The notes under the pieces were generated by a model. It was given only the letters and a program-made list of their open reading frames with translations, had not been told where the DNA came from and made no database searches. From assembly GCA_023300375.1 (NCBI GenBank), contig JALZWO010000059.1, forward strand, positions 21,685 to 85,684: DNA of 64,000 nt, written 5' to 3'. The position numbers were made by a program, and so were the translations under genes. Positions 1-8,377 of this stretch are shown here, one piece after another. How positions within the stretch are numbered: the stretch's first letter is position 1; each line of letters begins with the position of its first letter. Source of the DNA: Granulosicoccus sp. GTDB taxonomy: Bacteria; Pseudomonadota; Gammaproteobacteria; Granulosicoccales; Granulosicoccaceae.

Positions 1-333
1 GGGTTGATTAATTTGCGTGGACAAATAGTGACGGCTGTAGATTTACGGTGTTTGCTAGAGCTACCAGATCGTGAAGAGGGTAAGGTCCCTATGAATATTG
101 TCGTTAGAACCCCATTAGGTGCATTCAGTTTACTGGCTGATCGAATTGGTGACGTGCTGGGGCTCGCTGATGACAGCTTTGAGTCACCACCTGACAATCT
201 CTCTGGCATGGCTGGTGAGTTGATTGAACGTGCCTATAAGCTTGACGGGAAACTATTGCTGACAATGGCTATTAGCAAACTTGTCAGCGCAGAAGTCTTG
301 AATCGTACAGAAGTTGCTGCAGAAGCGGCATGA
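1..333 (+). CDS. cheW: CheW-like coupling protein, 5' end outside window
   Basis: C-terminal part of a CheW-type adaptor that links chemoreceptors to the kinase CheA at the inner face of the membrane. The frame is open from base 1 (Gly-Leu-Ile-Asn-Leu-Arg-Gly-Gln), so the gene begins upstream and the TTG at position 4 is only an internal codon. The text INLRGQIVTAVDLR, followed by a later IGDVLGL segment, is typical of the CheW beta-barrel core. About 110 residues remain of a family usually near 150-170. It lies 41 bp before a chemoreceptor gene in the same direction, consistent with a chemotaxis operon whose cheA is not in this window. Confidence 0.9.
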   Translation, partial: GLINLRGQIVTAVDLRCLLELPDREEGKVPMNIVVRTPLGAFSLLADRIGDVLGLADDSFESPPDNLSGMAGELIERAYKLDGKLLLTMAISKLVSAEVLNRTEVAAEAA

Positions 334-374
334 AAAACTTAGTGTCTGGCAGCTGGACAAAGGGAATTCATTAA

Positions 375-3176
375 ATGTTATCTCTAGGGATACGATCCAA
401 GTTACTAGTAGCTTTTGGTTGTGTGATGGCAACAACCCTTGTGGCCAGTGCTATCGCATTTATTTCGTATGCCCGAGTAGGGGACTCGCTAGAAAACATC
501 ACTCAAAAGAGCGTTCCTCTTATGGTTGAATCCATGGAGTTATCGCAGCTTTCTGCAGAGTTTGGCGCCAGAATTCCATTGTTGGCACGTGCTACGACTA
601 TTGCTGAGGCTGAAAATCAGCACCAGCTAATCATTGGATCCTTGAGAAAATCCTCTCGTATTATTGAATCAAAAATTGCGAACGGCATTAACTTGTCTGA
701 TTCAAAGCAAATTCAGCTTGATCTGGCTGAGCGAGAGAATAATGTAGAAAAATTATATTTCCTGACCAGAAATATGATTTCTGACACAAGCAAAGTTCAG
801 GTGGCTGCAATAAATGCAGATGAGCAGCTGTTGGCAATTGATAAAAACTTGCTAACCATCGTTGATAAAACAACATCGAGATTTATGAAGTCAGCAAAAC
901 GTATTGCACAGCAAAGTGGTGCGGGAGTTGACATCGTACTTAATCAGTATATTGACTCAATGGTAGCAACTGTCAAATTAGAGGCTGAGGTTAGGCAGCT
1001 TGTGGAACATATAAGAATACTACTTTCTGCAAACAGCGAAGTCGAAATTAGAGACGGTAAATTAGCAATCCCAGCGATGCTTAAAACTATTACTGAACTT
1101 GACTCAAGGGTAGATAAAACGAGAATTGAAAACAAGACTGAATACTACGATTTACTCATAAATTTGCGTAGTCTAGCCGAGGGCAAATCAGGTATTCAGA
1201 GTGTGGCCCCGGCAGGTAGAAAAACTCAGGAAGTACTTAATCTATCAACGGAATTAGATCAGATCCGGAACATCGCAGAAAGAATTCTTTTGCCCATTGT
1301 TGATGATATTTATGCTGATGCCCTTCGTATCGGCTCGACTCTTCACAATCGTGTCAATACAGAAATGCCACAATTAATGAGCTCCGGGGTTGACAACTTG
1401 GTGGCTTCTCTACAGCTTCGGGTTGAGTTGAATACCATTGCAGGTGTTGTTGCCCAAGTGCCCAATGTGGTTGATGTACAAGGCATTGAATTTTTAAAAG
1501 CAAGACATCTGAAAGCTGCTGAGGCTATTGCTACGGATAGGCCTTTGTTGGAACAAATTAGAGGTATGTCAGCAATATTCGATGACATCGATGTCGTTCT
1601 ACAGCAATTTGATTCAGCTGAAAGCGTTGCCGTATTACGCATAAGGACGATTGCAACTGCCGGTGTGATCTCTAAAATGGTAGAAACTATTCTTGCTGAA
1701 CAGACAGATGCAGTTATTCGACTGGTTGGCAATGTGCGTGCAAGCCAAGCTGATGTAGATGATGCTGGCAATGCAGTTAACCGTTTAATCGTATCTAGCC
1801 AAATACAGCTTGTGTTAGTGGCATTTGTAAGCATGCTGATAACGGCTCTCGTGTATTGGCTTGTGGTTTCGCGAACCATTTTGCAGCGCTTAATTCGTAT
1901 TATTGATGCGCTACGAGCTTTGGCTGAGGGAAACTACGACGTTAACGTTGATGGTCGTGGTGTCGATGAGCTCTCAAGTCTAGCGCGTACCGTGGAGGTC
2001 TTTAAGCACAATGGACTAGAGGCATCGCGACTTCAGGAAGAACAAGTGACATTAGAAAAAGCCAAGAAGGCTCAGAAAGAACTTCAACTACAAGCTGAAC
2101 GTCGTGAGCAAGCTGATAGAGATCAACGACATTCAGATGAACGTGTGTTGGCCAAAAAACAACAAGAATCCGCAAATGAATTACAGCGCCGGGTAGATGA
2201 GCTTTTGGTGGCAGTTAGCGCTGCTGCCAATGGAAATTTAGAGCATCCTATAGATACAAGAGGTGAGGATGTTGCAGCTCAAATGGGTAGCGCACTAAAT
2301 CAGCTTTTTACAGAGCTGCGTAGAAGTATGTCTGATATAGATGTAAATGCAACGCAGCTCGCAAGTGCCTCTAAAAGCCTGAATGCTTTGTCAGTCGATA
2401 TGAACGAGACAGTGAGTTCGAATACACAGAGTGCTCGTGAAGCCACTCATATCACGAAAGAAGTGGGAGCAGGTGTGGACAGTGTGGCTGGTGCCACTGA
2501 GCAAATGAGCTCTTCAATTAAAAAAATTGCCCAGAATGCGACGGTTGCAGAATCTGTTGCAAACGAAGCGGTGATAATCGCTAAGGATACAGATGCTACC
2601 GTTCGAAAGTTGGCAGAAAGTAGTGCTGGAATAGGAACAGTAATAAAGGATATTACCTCGATTGCTGAGCAAACTAATCTTCTAGCACTGAATGCCACTA
2701 TCGAGGCGGCTAGAGCAGGAGATGCAGGAAAGGGTTTTGCGGTGGTAGCCAATGAGGTCAAAGAGCTGGCGAAAGAGACAGCAAAGGCTACTGAAAAAAT
2801 TGAATCAAGAATCAGTGATATTCAAAGCGACACAGATTCAGCAGTAAACGCTATAGGTTCGATAGGGAATATCATCGAAAAAATTAGCACTATCCAATCA
2901 ACCATTGCAATAGCAGTTGATGAACAAGCGACCGTTACGCAGGAAATTAGTCGTTCGATAATTAAAACTGCCGATGGCACCGAGGCCATAGCATCGGTGA
3001 TTCAAGTCGTCGCAGAGAAGGCTTTGGTTAATCAACAAGCCTCAGATGACATTGGTGCGGCTGCAGCAGATCTTTCTGATACGGCTGGGCGGCTTCAACA
3101 ATTAGTGAAACGCTTTACAGCGTCAAAGCTAGAGGAACAAGATTCCTCTGATAACGCTTTGAGCAAGGTAGCTTAA
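375..3176 (+). CDS. Methyl-accepting chemotaxis protein, large sensor region
   Basis: Transmembrane chemoreceptor that signals to CheA/CheW. It has 933 residues, longer than the usual 500-650. A first membrane segment lies at about residues 9-32. A long mostly helical periplasmic region of roughly 440 residues follows, then a second membrane segment near 475-498. A HAMP domain follows (ending about 550), then a charged coiled coil, a second HAMP-like stretch near 610-660, and the signalling domain with the conserved hairpin tip ([18 protein letters not shown], then [15 protein letters not shown]). The C-terminus lacks an NWETF-type CheR-docking pentapeptide. The ATG has an AGGGA ribosome site a few bases upstream. 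The ligand cannot be inferred from sequence. Confidence 0.93.
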   Translation: MLSLGIRSKLLVAFGCVMATTLVASAIAFISYARVGDSLENITQKSVPLMVESMELSQLSAEFGARIPLLARATTIAEAENQHQLIIGSLRKSSRIIESKIANGINLSDSKQIQLDLAERENNVEKLYFLTRNMISDTSKVQVAAINADEQLLAIDKNLLTIVDKTTSRFMKSAKRIAQQSGAGVDIVLNQYIDSMVATVKLEAEVRQLVEHIRILLSANSEVEIRDGKLAIPAMLKTITELDSRVDKTRIENKTEYYDLLINLRSLAEGKSGIQSVAPAGRKTQEVLNLSTELDQIRNIAERILLPIVDDIYADALRIGSTLHNRVNTEMPQLMSSGVDNLVASLQLRVELNTIAGVVAQVPNVVDVQGIEFLKARHLKAAEAIATDRPLLEQIRGMSAIFDDIDVVLQQFDSAESVAVLRIRTIATAGVISKMVETILAEQTDAVIRLVGNVRASQADVDDAGNAVNRLIVSSQIQLVLVAFVSMLITALVYWLVVSRTILQRLIRIIDALRALAEGNYDVNVDGRGVDELSSLARTVEVFKHNGLEASRLQEEQVTLEKAKKAQKELQLQAERREQADRDQRHSDERVLAKKQQESANELQRRVDELLVAVSAAANGNLEHPIDTRGEDVAAQMGSALNQLFTELRRSMSDIDVNATQLASASKSLNALSVDMNETVSSNTQSAREATHITKEVGAGVDSVAGATEQMSSSIKKIAQNATVAESVANEAVIIAKDTDATVRKLAESSAGIGTVIKDITSIAEQTNLLALNATIEAARAGDAGKGFAVVANEVKELAKETAKATEKIESRISDIQSDTDSAVNAIGSIGNIIEKISTIQSTIAIAVDEQATVTQEISRSIIKTADGTEAIASVIQVVAEKALVNQQASDDIGAAAADLSDTAGRLQQLVKRFTASKLEEQDSSDNALSKVA

Positions 3177-3218
3177 GTACATACATATGAGCAGGAAATA
3201 ATTGAATCTGTTGTCAGC

Positions 3219-3238
3219 GTAACCGGTAATACCGTTAC
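3219..3238. promoter_or_regulatory. Imperfect hairpin between the chemoreceptor and cheY genes
   Basis: Arms GTAAC and GTTAC, with inner GGTA/TACC and one bulged base, lie in the 93-bp gap between the receptor and cheY. A T-rich TTTGTTATT follows. It could be a weak terminator or attenuator that lowers or separates expression of the downstream che genes. The stem is short, so this is tentative. Confidence 0.3.
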
Positions 3239-3269
3239 TTTGTTATTAGACTAATTAGAGAAGTTCGTT

Positions 3270-3656
3270 ATGTCATTACCACAAGCTCATGCACTAATTA
3301 TTGATGATTCGCGCGTAATGCGAGCGATCTTGAGACGTATTCTTACTAACACAGGTTTCAAGATATCAGAAGCTGTCAACGGCCTGGAAGGTCTAGAGCG
3401 CCTGACACTGAATGACGATATTTCAATATGCTTGGTTGATTGGAATATGCCAGAGATGAATGGTTATGAATTTGTTAAGGCGGTTCGTAGCGATAAAAGT
3501 AACAAACATATCTGGCTAATGATGGTAACCACAGAAACAGAAATGTCGCGCGTAGTAAAAGCCATGGCTGCTGGTGCGAATGAGTATGTCATGAAGCCTT
3601 TTACTGATGATGTCATCGTTGATAAGTTACGTTTACTTGGTTTAGTTGCGGCTTGA
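3270..3656 (+). CDS. cheY: CheY-like single-domain response regulator
   Basis: Stand-alone receiver of 128 residues, phosphorylated by CheA and acting on the flagellar motor or another output. The acidic pair Asp12-Asp13, phospho-acceptor Asp57 (in LVDWNMPEMNG), Thr87 and Lys109 (MKPF) are all present, so it should be active. No DNA-binding output domain follows. It sits between the receptor and cheB. The CheX-like gene at the end of the operon is the likely phosphatase for it. Confidence 0.9.
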   Translation: MSLPQAHALIIDDSRVMRAILRRILTNTGFKISEAVNGLEGLERLTLNDDISICLVDWNMPEMNGYEFVKAVRSDKSNKHIWLMMVTTETEMSRVVKAMAAGANEYVMKPFTDDVIVDKLRLLGLVAA

Positions 3657-3657
3657 C

Positions 3658-4815
3658 ATGAAAAACAAGCGCGTGCTAGTTGTTGATGATTCCTATTTAT
3701 ATCAACAATTGTTTTCTAATGCTATTGACGCTGCGGATGGACTAGAGGTAGTCGGTATTGCCGCCAATGGAAAAATTGCATTAGAAAAAATACATCAATT
3801 AGTACCCGATCTTGTACTGTTGGATATCTTAATGCCAGAAATGGATGGCATACAGACACTGATGGCGATCCGTAAAGACTGGCCATCGGTACGTGCCATT
3901 ATGGTTAGCTCGCTAACCTCCGAGGGGTCAGAGGCCGCATTGGATGCTTTGGCATTAGGTGCGTGTGAATACGCTAACAAACCTGATACAGCCAATGGTA
4001 TTGAGAGCATTAAGTCCGAGTTGAAAATTGATCTTGTGCCCAAGGTATTAGCATTGTGTGGTGTTGAGGATTCTGCATTTAACAGGCTAAAAACTGTTGC
4101 TAGAAATAAGGGTCAGCAATTGGATTTGCTGCGGCAGAACACATCGTCTGCTTGCGGCCAGGGCGGCAATATTGATATCGTGGCTATCGGTATATCAACA
4201 GGCGGTCCTGATGCACTGTCAAAAATACTGTCGAATTTACCGGCCGATATTGGTGTTCCTATTGTAATCGTGCAGCACATGCCGCCTCAATTCACTAGCA
4301 AACTGGCCAAGCGATTGAATTCGGTTAGTGCACTGGAAGTCGTGGAAGCCACGGCAAACGACAAGCTTCTAGCAGGAAAGGTTTTTATTGCACCCGGTGA
4401 TTACCATATGGTTTTGACCCAATCGGATGATGATGTCGTGATTGAATTGAACCAAGAGGCACTTGAGAATTCATGTCGTCCATCTGTTGATCCACTATTT
4501 CGATCGATTCCAAAAATATATGGAAAAAAGTGTCTAGGAGTGATTTTGACAGGTATGGGTGGAGATGGTCTGTTCGGTTGTGAGGTATTGGTCAAGGCTG
4601 GGTGTCCGGTTATTGTCCAAGATAAAGAGACGTCGATTGTTTGGGGAATGCCCAAGTTGGTTTTAGAAGCTGGTCTTGCACAGCGGGTAGTACCAATAGA
4701 GCATATGGCAAATGAAATTGTTCATTGGGTGGGTCGTCAACCGATAGTTGGGAGCCCATTTGATCAAACGCCTCCTCTTCGTTATCCCATAGGTAAGCCA
4801 GGGAGAGTCGCATGA
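3658..4815 (+). CDS. cheB: Chemotaxis protein-glutamate methylesterase CheB
   Basis: Two-domain CheB: an N-terminal receiver (phospho-acceptor about Asp56 in LLDILMPEMDG) and a C-terminal methylesterase that demethylates and deamidates chemoreceptors. The catalytic parts are visible: Ser near 180 in GISTGGP, His in VQHMPPQFT and Asp in LTGMGGDG. The ATG at 3658 begins MKNKRVLVVDDS as in the family. A TTG at 3646 would add four residues and overlap cheY, so I prefer the ATG. The stop overlaps the cheR start by four bases (ATGA). Confidence 0.93.
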   Translation: MKNKRVLVVDDSYLYQQLFSNAIDAADGLEVVGIAANGKIALEKIHQLVPDLVLLDILMPEMDGIQTLMAIRKDWPSVRAIMVSSLTSEGSEAALDALALGACEYANKPDTANGIESIKSELKIDLVPKVLALCGVEDSAFNRLKTVARNKGQQLDLLRQNTSSACGQGGNIDIVAIGISTGGPDALSKILSNLPADIGVPIVIVQHMPPQFTSKLAKRLNSVSALEVVEATANDKLLAGKVFIAPGDYHMVLTQSDDDVVIELNQEALENSCRPSVDPLFRSIPKIYGKKCLGVILTGMGGDGLFGCEVLVKAGCPVIVQDKETSIVWGMPKLVLEAGLAQRVVPIEHMANEIVHWVGRQPIVGSPFDQTPPLRYPIGKPGRVA

Positions 4816-5627
4816 GTGAGATATCCGCTTCGGATTTTGATTTTGTTTGCTCGCTGGTTTATAAGTCATCAGCTATCGCCATCGATACTGATATGAAGTA
4901 CTTGGTAGAGTCGCGTCTTACGTCTCTTTTGCGTAAAACTGATTTTGCTGATATACCCGCCTTGTTACTGGGATTACGCACAACCGCTAATCCAGAGCTA
5001 GCTGAGAGCGTGGTAGACGCTATGACCACAAACGAGACATCGTTTTTTCGTGATTCGCATCCGTTTACTATGCTATGCGAGGATGTACTTCCAGACATTG
5101 CACGATCGCATTCGGATACCATTACTATTTGGTGTGCCGCGTGTTCAACTGGTCAAGAGCCATACACCATAGCAATGTCAATTCTTGAAAATTGTCCGCA
5201 AATAGCGTCGCGTGTTCGAATCAAGGCAACGGATATTTCCAAAGAGGTCGTTACCAAAGCTGAGACTGGGCGATACAGTCGCCTAGAAGTTAACCGCGGC
5301 CTACCGGTGCAACACCTACCTAAGTACTTTGTACGGCAGGGGCTTCATTGGGACGTCAATAGTACGTTGCGCAATATGGTGAGCTTTAAACAATTGAATT
5401 TATTTGGCAACTGGGATGATTTGCCCATGATGGACATCATATTTCTGCGTAATGTCTTAATCTATTTTGCTCCAGAGGATAAAGCCAAGGTTTTACAAAG
5501 TACTGCAAAAATACTAAAACCTGATGGCTGTCTTTTTCTTGGACTGTCAGAGACAACACTTAATTTGAATACTGACTACAAACGAGTTACGACAGATCAC
5601 AGTCATTATTACAAAATCACCGAGTAA
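4812..5627 (+). CDS. cheR: Chemotaxis protein methyltransferase CheR
   Basis: S-adenosylmethionine-dependent methyltransferase that adds methyl groups to receptor glutamates, the counterpart of CheB. It has 271 residues, normal for CheR. The SAM-binding stretch IWCAACSTGQEPYTIAM is near residue 107, the acidic TDIS strand follows, and LRNVLIYF is the usual late motif. It is translationally coupled to cheB through an ATGA overlap. The order cheB-cheR is the reverse of the common cheR-cheB. Confidence 0.93.
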   Translation: MSEISASDFDFVCSLVYKSSAIAIDTDMKYLVESRLTSLLRKTDFADIPALLLGLRTTANPELAESVVDAMTTNETSFFRDSHPFTMLCEDVLPDIARSHSDTITIWCAACSTGQEPYTIAMSILENCPQIASRVRIKATDISKEVVTKAETGRYSRLEVNRGLPVQHLPKYFVRQGLHWDVNSTLRNMVSFKQLNLFGNWDDLPMMDIIFLRNVLIYFAPEDKAKVLQSTAKILKPDGCLFLGLSETTLNLNTDYKRVTTDHSHYYKITE

Positions 5628-5639
5628 GAGACTCACCTT

Positions 5640-6089
5640 ATGAGCATCATTAGCGAAGAAGACATACAGGAAATTGTTGAGACAGTCTGGATGACAGTGC
5701 TTGATCTACCCATACAAGTTAGCCGAGATTATGATTTATCAACGGATAACTGTCTGGGCGCCGAGATCAAAATCAGTGGTGCTTGGAATGGAGTTGTTGC
5801 TGTTAGGGCAAGCAGGGTATTCCTAGTCTATGCTGCGTCGTTGATGTTCAGCTGCGCGCAGAGCGATGTCAATGATAGTGATTGTGCAGATACCTTGACT
5901 GAGCTGACGAATATGTTGGGTGGTACGGTTAAATGTTTGCTCCCAGAAATTTGTGATTTATCTTTACCCACTATAGGAATTGATACGCTAAATACCAACG
6001 ATGCGAGCTGGGTAGGATTTGATTGCGCAGATAGCCTTGTAGCCGTGTGTGTTTCAGTGATGTCAGATGATCACGAAATAGCGGCATAA
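5640..6089 (+). CDS. CheX-like chemotaxis phosphatase
   Basis: Protein of 149 residues resembling the CheC/CheX/FliY phosphatase family, which removes phosphate from CheY. The key pattern is ELTNMLGGTVK, giving the catalytic-type Glu88 and Asn91 pair followed by the Gly-Gly turn and Lys. Only one ExxN motif is present, as in CheX rather than CheC. It lies 12 bp after cheR and is the last gene of the che cluster, which supports a role in CheY-P turnover. No CheZ is seen in the window. Family membership is inferred from motif and context. Confidence 0.75.
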   Translation: MSIISEEDIQEIVETVWMTVLDLPIQVSRDYDLSTDNCLGAEIKISGAWNGVVAVRASRVFLVYAASLMFSCAQSDVNDSDCADTLTELTNMLGGTVKCLLPEICDLSLPTIGIDTLNTNDASWVGFDCADSLVAVCVSVMSDDHEIAA

Positions 6090-6257
6090 AGTCGTTATCG
6101 ATACTGCTAGTTTTGGTTGATAAAATTCAAATAGAAAGACTGTAGCCCAAACACAACAGCTCTAAATACTCTAAACTTAAAGAGTCAGCACAGGCAATTT
6201 TTATTCTTGCTCGGCGCTGGCTGTTGACTTTACGTTTAGCATTTGTTGGAGAGCATT

Positions 6258-7148
6258 ATGGTTCAGAATGTCAAGAAGACACAATCTATTACTGGCAGCC
6301 ACGTATTATTGGCTGTAATGAGTACGATATTGGTGGCGTGCGGGGGAAGCAGTGGAACCGAGACTGGTATTGGTACTGGCGTCGGTAGTGAGGGATTCCT
6401 TATCTTTGATTTTGATAACGATGGTATCGAAGACTCTGCTGATTCGGATGCTGACGGCGATGGTCTTGAAGATTCAAACAGTAATGATCTTTTCATAGAC
6501 CTAGATAACGATGGTCGTGACGACTTTTCCTTTAATAATCTAGGTGAGGCCTATTCTGGGGTCACAGGTGCAGAAGGTCTTGCCTCCGTCACTGAGTTCA
6601 ATGTTTGCGGAAGTGTTCCGGGTACCGATGCTTTTTCTAGCACATCAGATTGGGCTGACAACTGCTTCGTAGAGCGGAGTATCAATGCGGGAGGTATATT
6701 CGCAGACAGCCTGTATGCGGTGGGTATTCAGCGCATACTATTTTGTTCAGGATTTGGTGGGACTGCAGGGCAGTCCTATGACGATTTTGCTGATGGAGAA
6801 TATGGACCCCTATCAGAAGCTGCGCTCAGGGATTTTCAAGCAAGCACGCCTAATGCACTGACTGATGATGGCATTGTTGGCAGAGACACTTGGGCAAAGC
6901 TACAGGATGTTTTGTTGAATACTGCAACAGTGCAAAGGTTCACGATGTCTATTTCAGGCGGTAATTCACGAGATGAATACAGCTTCAGGTCTGGCCCTTG
7001 TGCTGGCATCGCTCTGTTTTATCAAGACATTGTCGCTGATGGCGATTTTGAAGTTGTAGGCGGTTGGCGGTTGGCCAAAAACATACCTAACGAATTTGAG
7101 GCCGTAGCGTTCTCTATAGAACCCCCATTCTCAGGACGTCTTGACTAG
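6258..7148 (+). CDS. Lipoprotein with calcium-type aspartate repeats and a peptidoglycan-binding domain
   Basis: Predicted envelope lipoprotein of 296 residues. The ATG at 6258 has GGAGAG five bases upstream; a TTG at 6243 is less likely. A signal peptide ends in the lipobox LVAC. After a Gly/Ser/Thr linker come acidic repeats of the DxDxDG type (FDNDGIEDS, SDADGDGLEDS, LDNDGRDD), like thrombospondin type 3 or dockerin-like calcium loops. Near residues 190-220 is a stretch resembling PG_binding_1 (LSEAALRDFQ, then DDGIVGRDTWAKLQ). The C-terminal ~70 residues are unassigned. It may tether to the cell wall in a calcium-dependent way; the precise role is unknown. Confidence 0.7.
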   Translation: MVQNVKKTQSITGSHVLLAVMSTILVACGGSSGTETGIGTGVGSEGFLIFDFDNDGIEDSADSDADGDGLEDSNSNDLFIDLDNDGRDDFSFNNLGEAYSGVTGAEGLASVTEFNVCGSVPGTDAFSSTSDWADNCFVERSINAGGIFADSLYAVGIQRILFCSGFGGTAGQSYDDFADGEYGPLSEAALRDFQASTPNALTDDGIVGRDTWAKLQDVLLNTATVQRFTMSISGGNSRDEYSFRSGPCAGIALFYQDIVADGDFEVVGGWRLAKNIPNEFEAVAFSIEPPFSGRLD

Positions 7149-7209
7149 GGGCATTGAGCTTCTCGCTTGCATCATGTTATTAACGATGCATCTGCCTTAT
7201 GAGGGAGGC

Positions 7210-7241
7210 GGTTTGGCCAGTGTCGTGCCATTGGCCAAACC
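7210..7241. promoter_or_regulatory. Perfect 10-bp inverted repeat just upstream of the HEAT-repeat gene
   Basis: GGTTTGGCCA at 7210-7219 and TGGCCAAACC at 7232-7241 form a perfect 10-bp stem with a 12-base loop. It ends 12 bases before the ATG at 7254. There is no T-run after it, so a simple intrinsic terminator for the upstream lipoprotein gene is not obvious. Its place over the ribosome-binding region of a start with no clear Shine-Dalgarno suggests translational control or an operator. Confidence 0.55.
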
Positions 7242-7253
7242 CCATTACAAGCC

Positions 7254-8264
7254 ATGAAAACCGTTTTGGTTGTTGGTGCAGCCGTTGCTTTCGTCATAGT
7301 ATTGACAATCAGATTCTTTAATAGTCCTGATCTTACCGTTGTCGATTTGGACCCAGCATTATCGGGGTCTACGTCAAATCCGCTTCCCACTGAACCCTCC
7401 CCCTTCGACATTGTGGAGCAGGACTCTGTCGACAGCCTTGTTTTACGAAGAACTCCCACGCATCCGGCCAACGATGCCGTTAATGTCAATAAAGCAACCA
7501 CTAACGATCTGCCAGTTAACACGGTTGTTGATTGGCAGCTGATACGTAGCGAAGATGAGCTTCTAGAACTAATTGACTCAATTAATGCAAATCCAGCTCT
7601 AAAACAACTTCTGATGGACACTTACCGTCAGGAGCTTGATCCCAAGCGTCGAGAAAAGCTGTCCTCCATTCTAGGTCTGGTTGGTGGAGAGCAAGTAACC
7701 TTATTGGCCAGTGAATTGATTTTTTCTGGCGATGCAACTCAACGCGTGGAGGGAATGGATTTATTGCAAGCTGTGCAACCTGGTAACCCCATGGCTCGTG
7801 AGATAGTTTCGGGTATGTTAGCTACCGAGGTTAATTCTGATGTCCTGATTGATGCGCTCACGGCCTTGGCAAAGCCTGGGCCCGTTGACGATCAAAGTCG
7901 TGCATGGCTCTCCGAACAAGTGTCATTGTTGGCAAATCATGATGATGAAAGCGTACGTGGAATAAGCCTTGGCATATTGTCTCGCTGGGCTGATGGCGGT
8001 GCACACACTGATATTTTCGTGTCAGCTTTGGATGATACTTCGCAGCATGTACGCACAGCGGCGGTATACGCACTGCATGATCACGTGGAAAATCCAGCAT
8101 TAGTGGTAGAGCGGTTGTTTAGCGTGCTAGAAAATACAGACGAACATCTACGCGTTAGAAGCGCAGCTCTACTATCACTTAAATCACAACAATTAACACC
8201 TGTGCAGTGGGATCAGCTGGAGCGCCTAGAACTCGAATTAAACACACGACCAAGACGACAGTAG
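7254..8264 (+). CDS. Membrane-anchored HEAT-repeat-like protein
   Basis: Protein of 336 residues with an N-terminal hydrophobic segment (about 3-22) that looks like an uncleaved anchor, then a low-complexity Pro/Ser/Thr linker. The C-terminal ~220 residues are made of paired helices with repeat texture (for example GEQVTLLASELIFSGD, SVRGISLGILSRWADGG, HVRTAAVYALHDHV and HLRVRSAALLSLKSQ), as in HEAT or PBS-lyase-type repeats. Such repeats are protein-binding scaffolds. Partner and function are unknown. The ATG at 7254 has a poor ribosome site, and a strong inverted repeat lies directly upstream. Confidence 0.65.
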   Translation: MKTVLVVGAAVAFVIVLTIRFFNSPDLTVVDLDPALSGSTSNPLPTEPSPFDIVEQDSVDSLVLRRTPTHPANDAVNVNKATTNDLPVNTVVDWQLIRSEDELLELIDSINANPALKQLLMDTYRQELDPKRREKLSSILGLVGGEQVTLLASELIFSGDATQRVEGMDLLQAVQPGNPMAREIVSGMLATEVNSDVLIDALTALAKPGPVDDQSRAWLSEQVSLLANHDDESVRGISLGILSRWADGGAHTDIFVSALDDTSQHVRTAAVYALHDHVENPALVVERLFSVLENTDEHLRVRSAALLSLKSQQLTPVQWDQLERLELELNTRPRRQ

Positions 8265-8377
8265 TATTTCAACAGTAGCTGCTGGTTTCAAATAAATGTA
8301 AACCGGTACGGATTGGATCACTAGTTGCAGGCCAGTGGCATTGCCTAGAAAAAGTGCCTCTGGTGCTATTTGGTTTT

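Noticed and set aside
1343..1879. 178-residue open frame opposite the chemoreceptor gene
   Set aside because: Thr/Ser-rich text without recognisable domain, fully inside a well-supported gene on the other strand.
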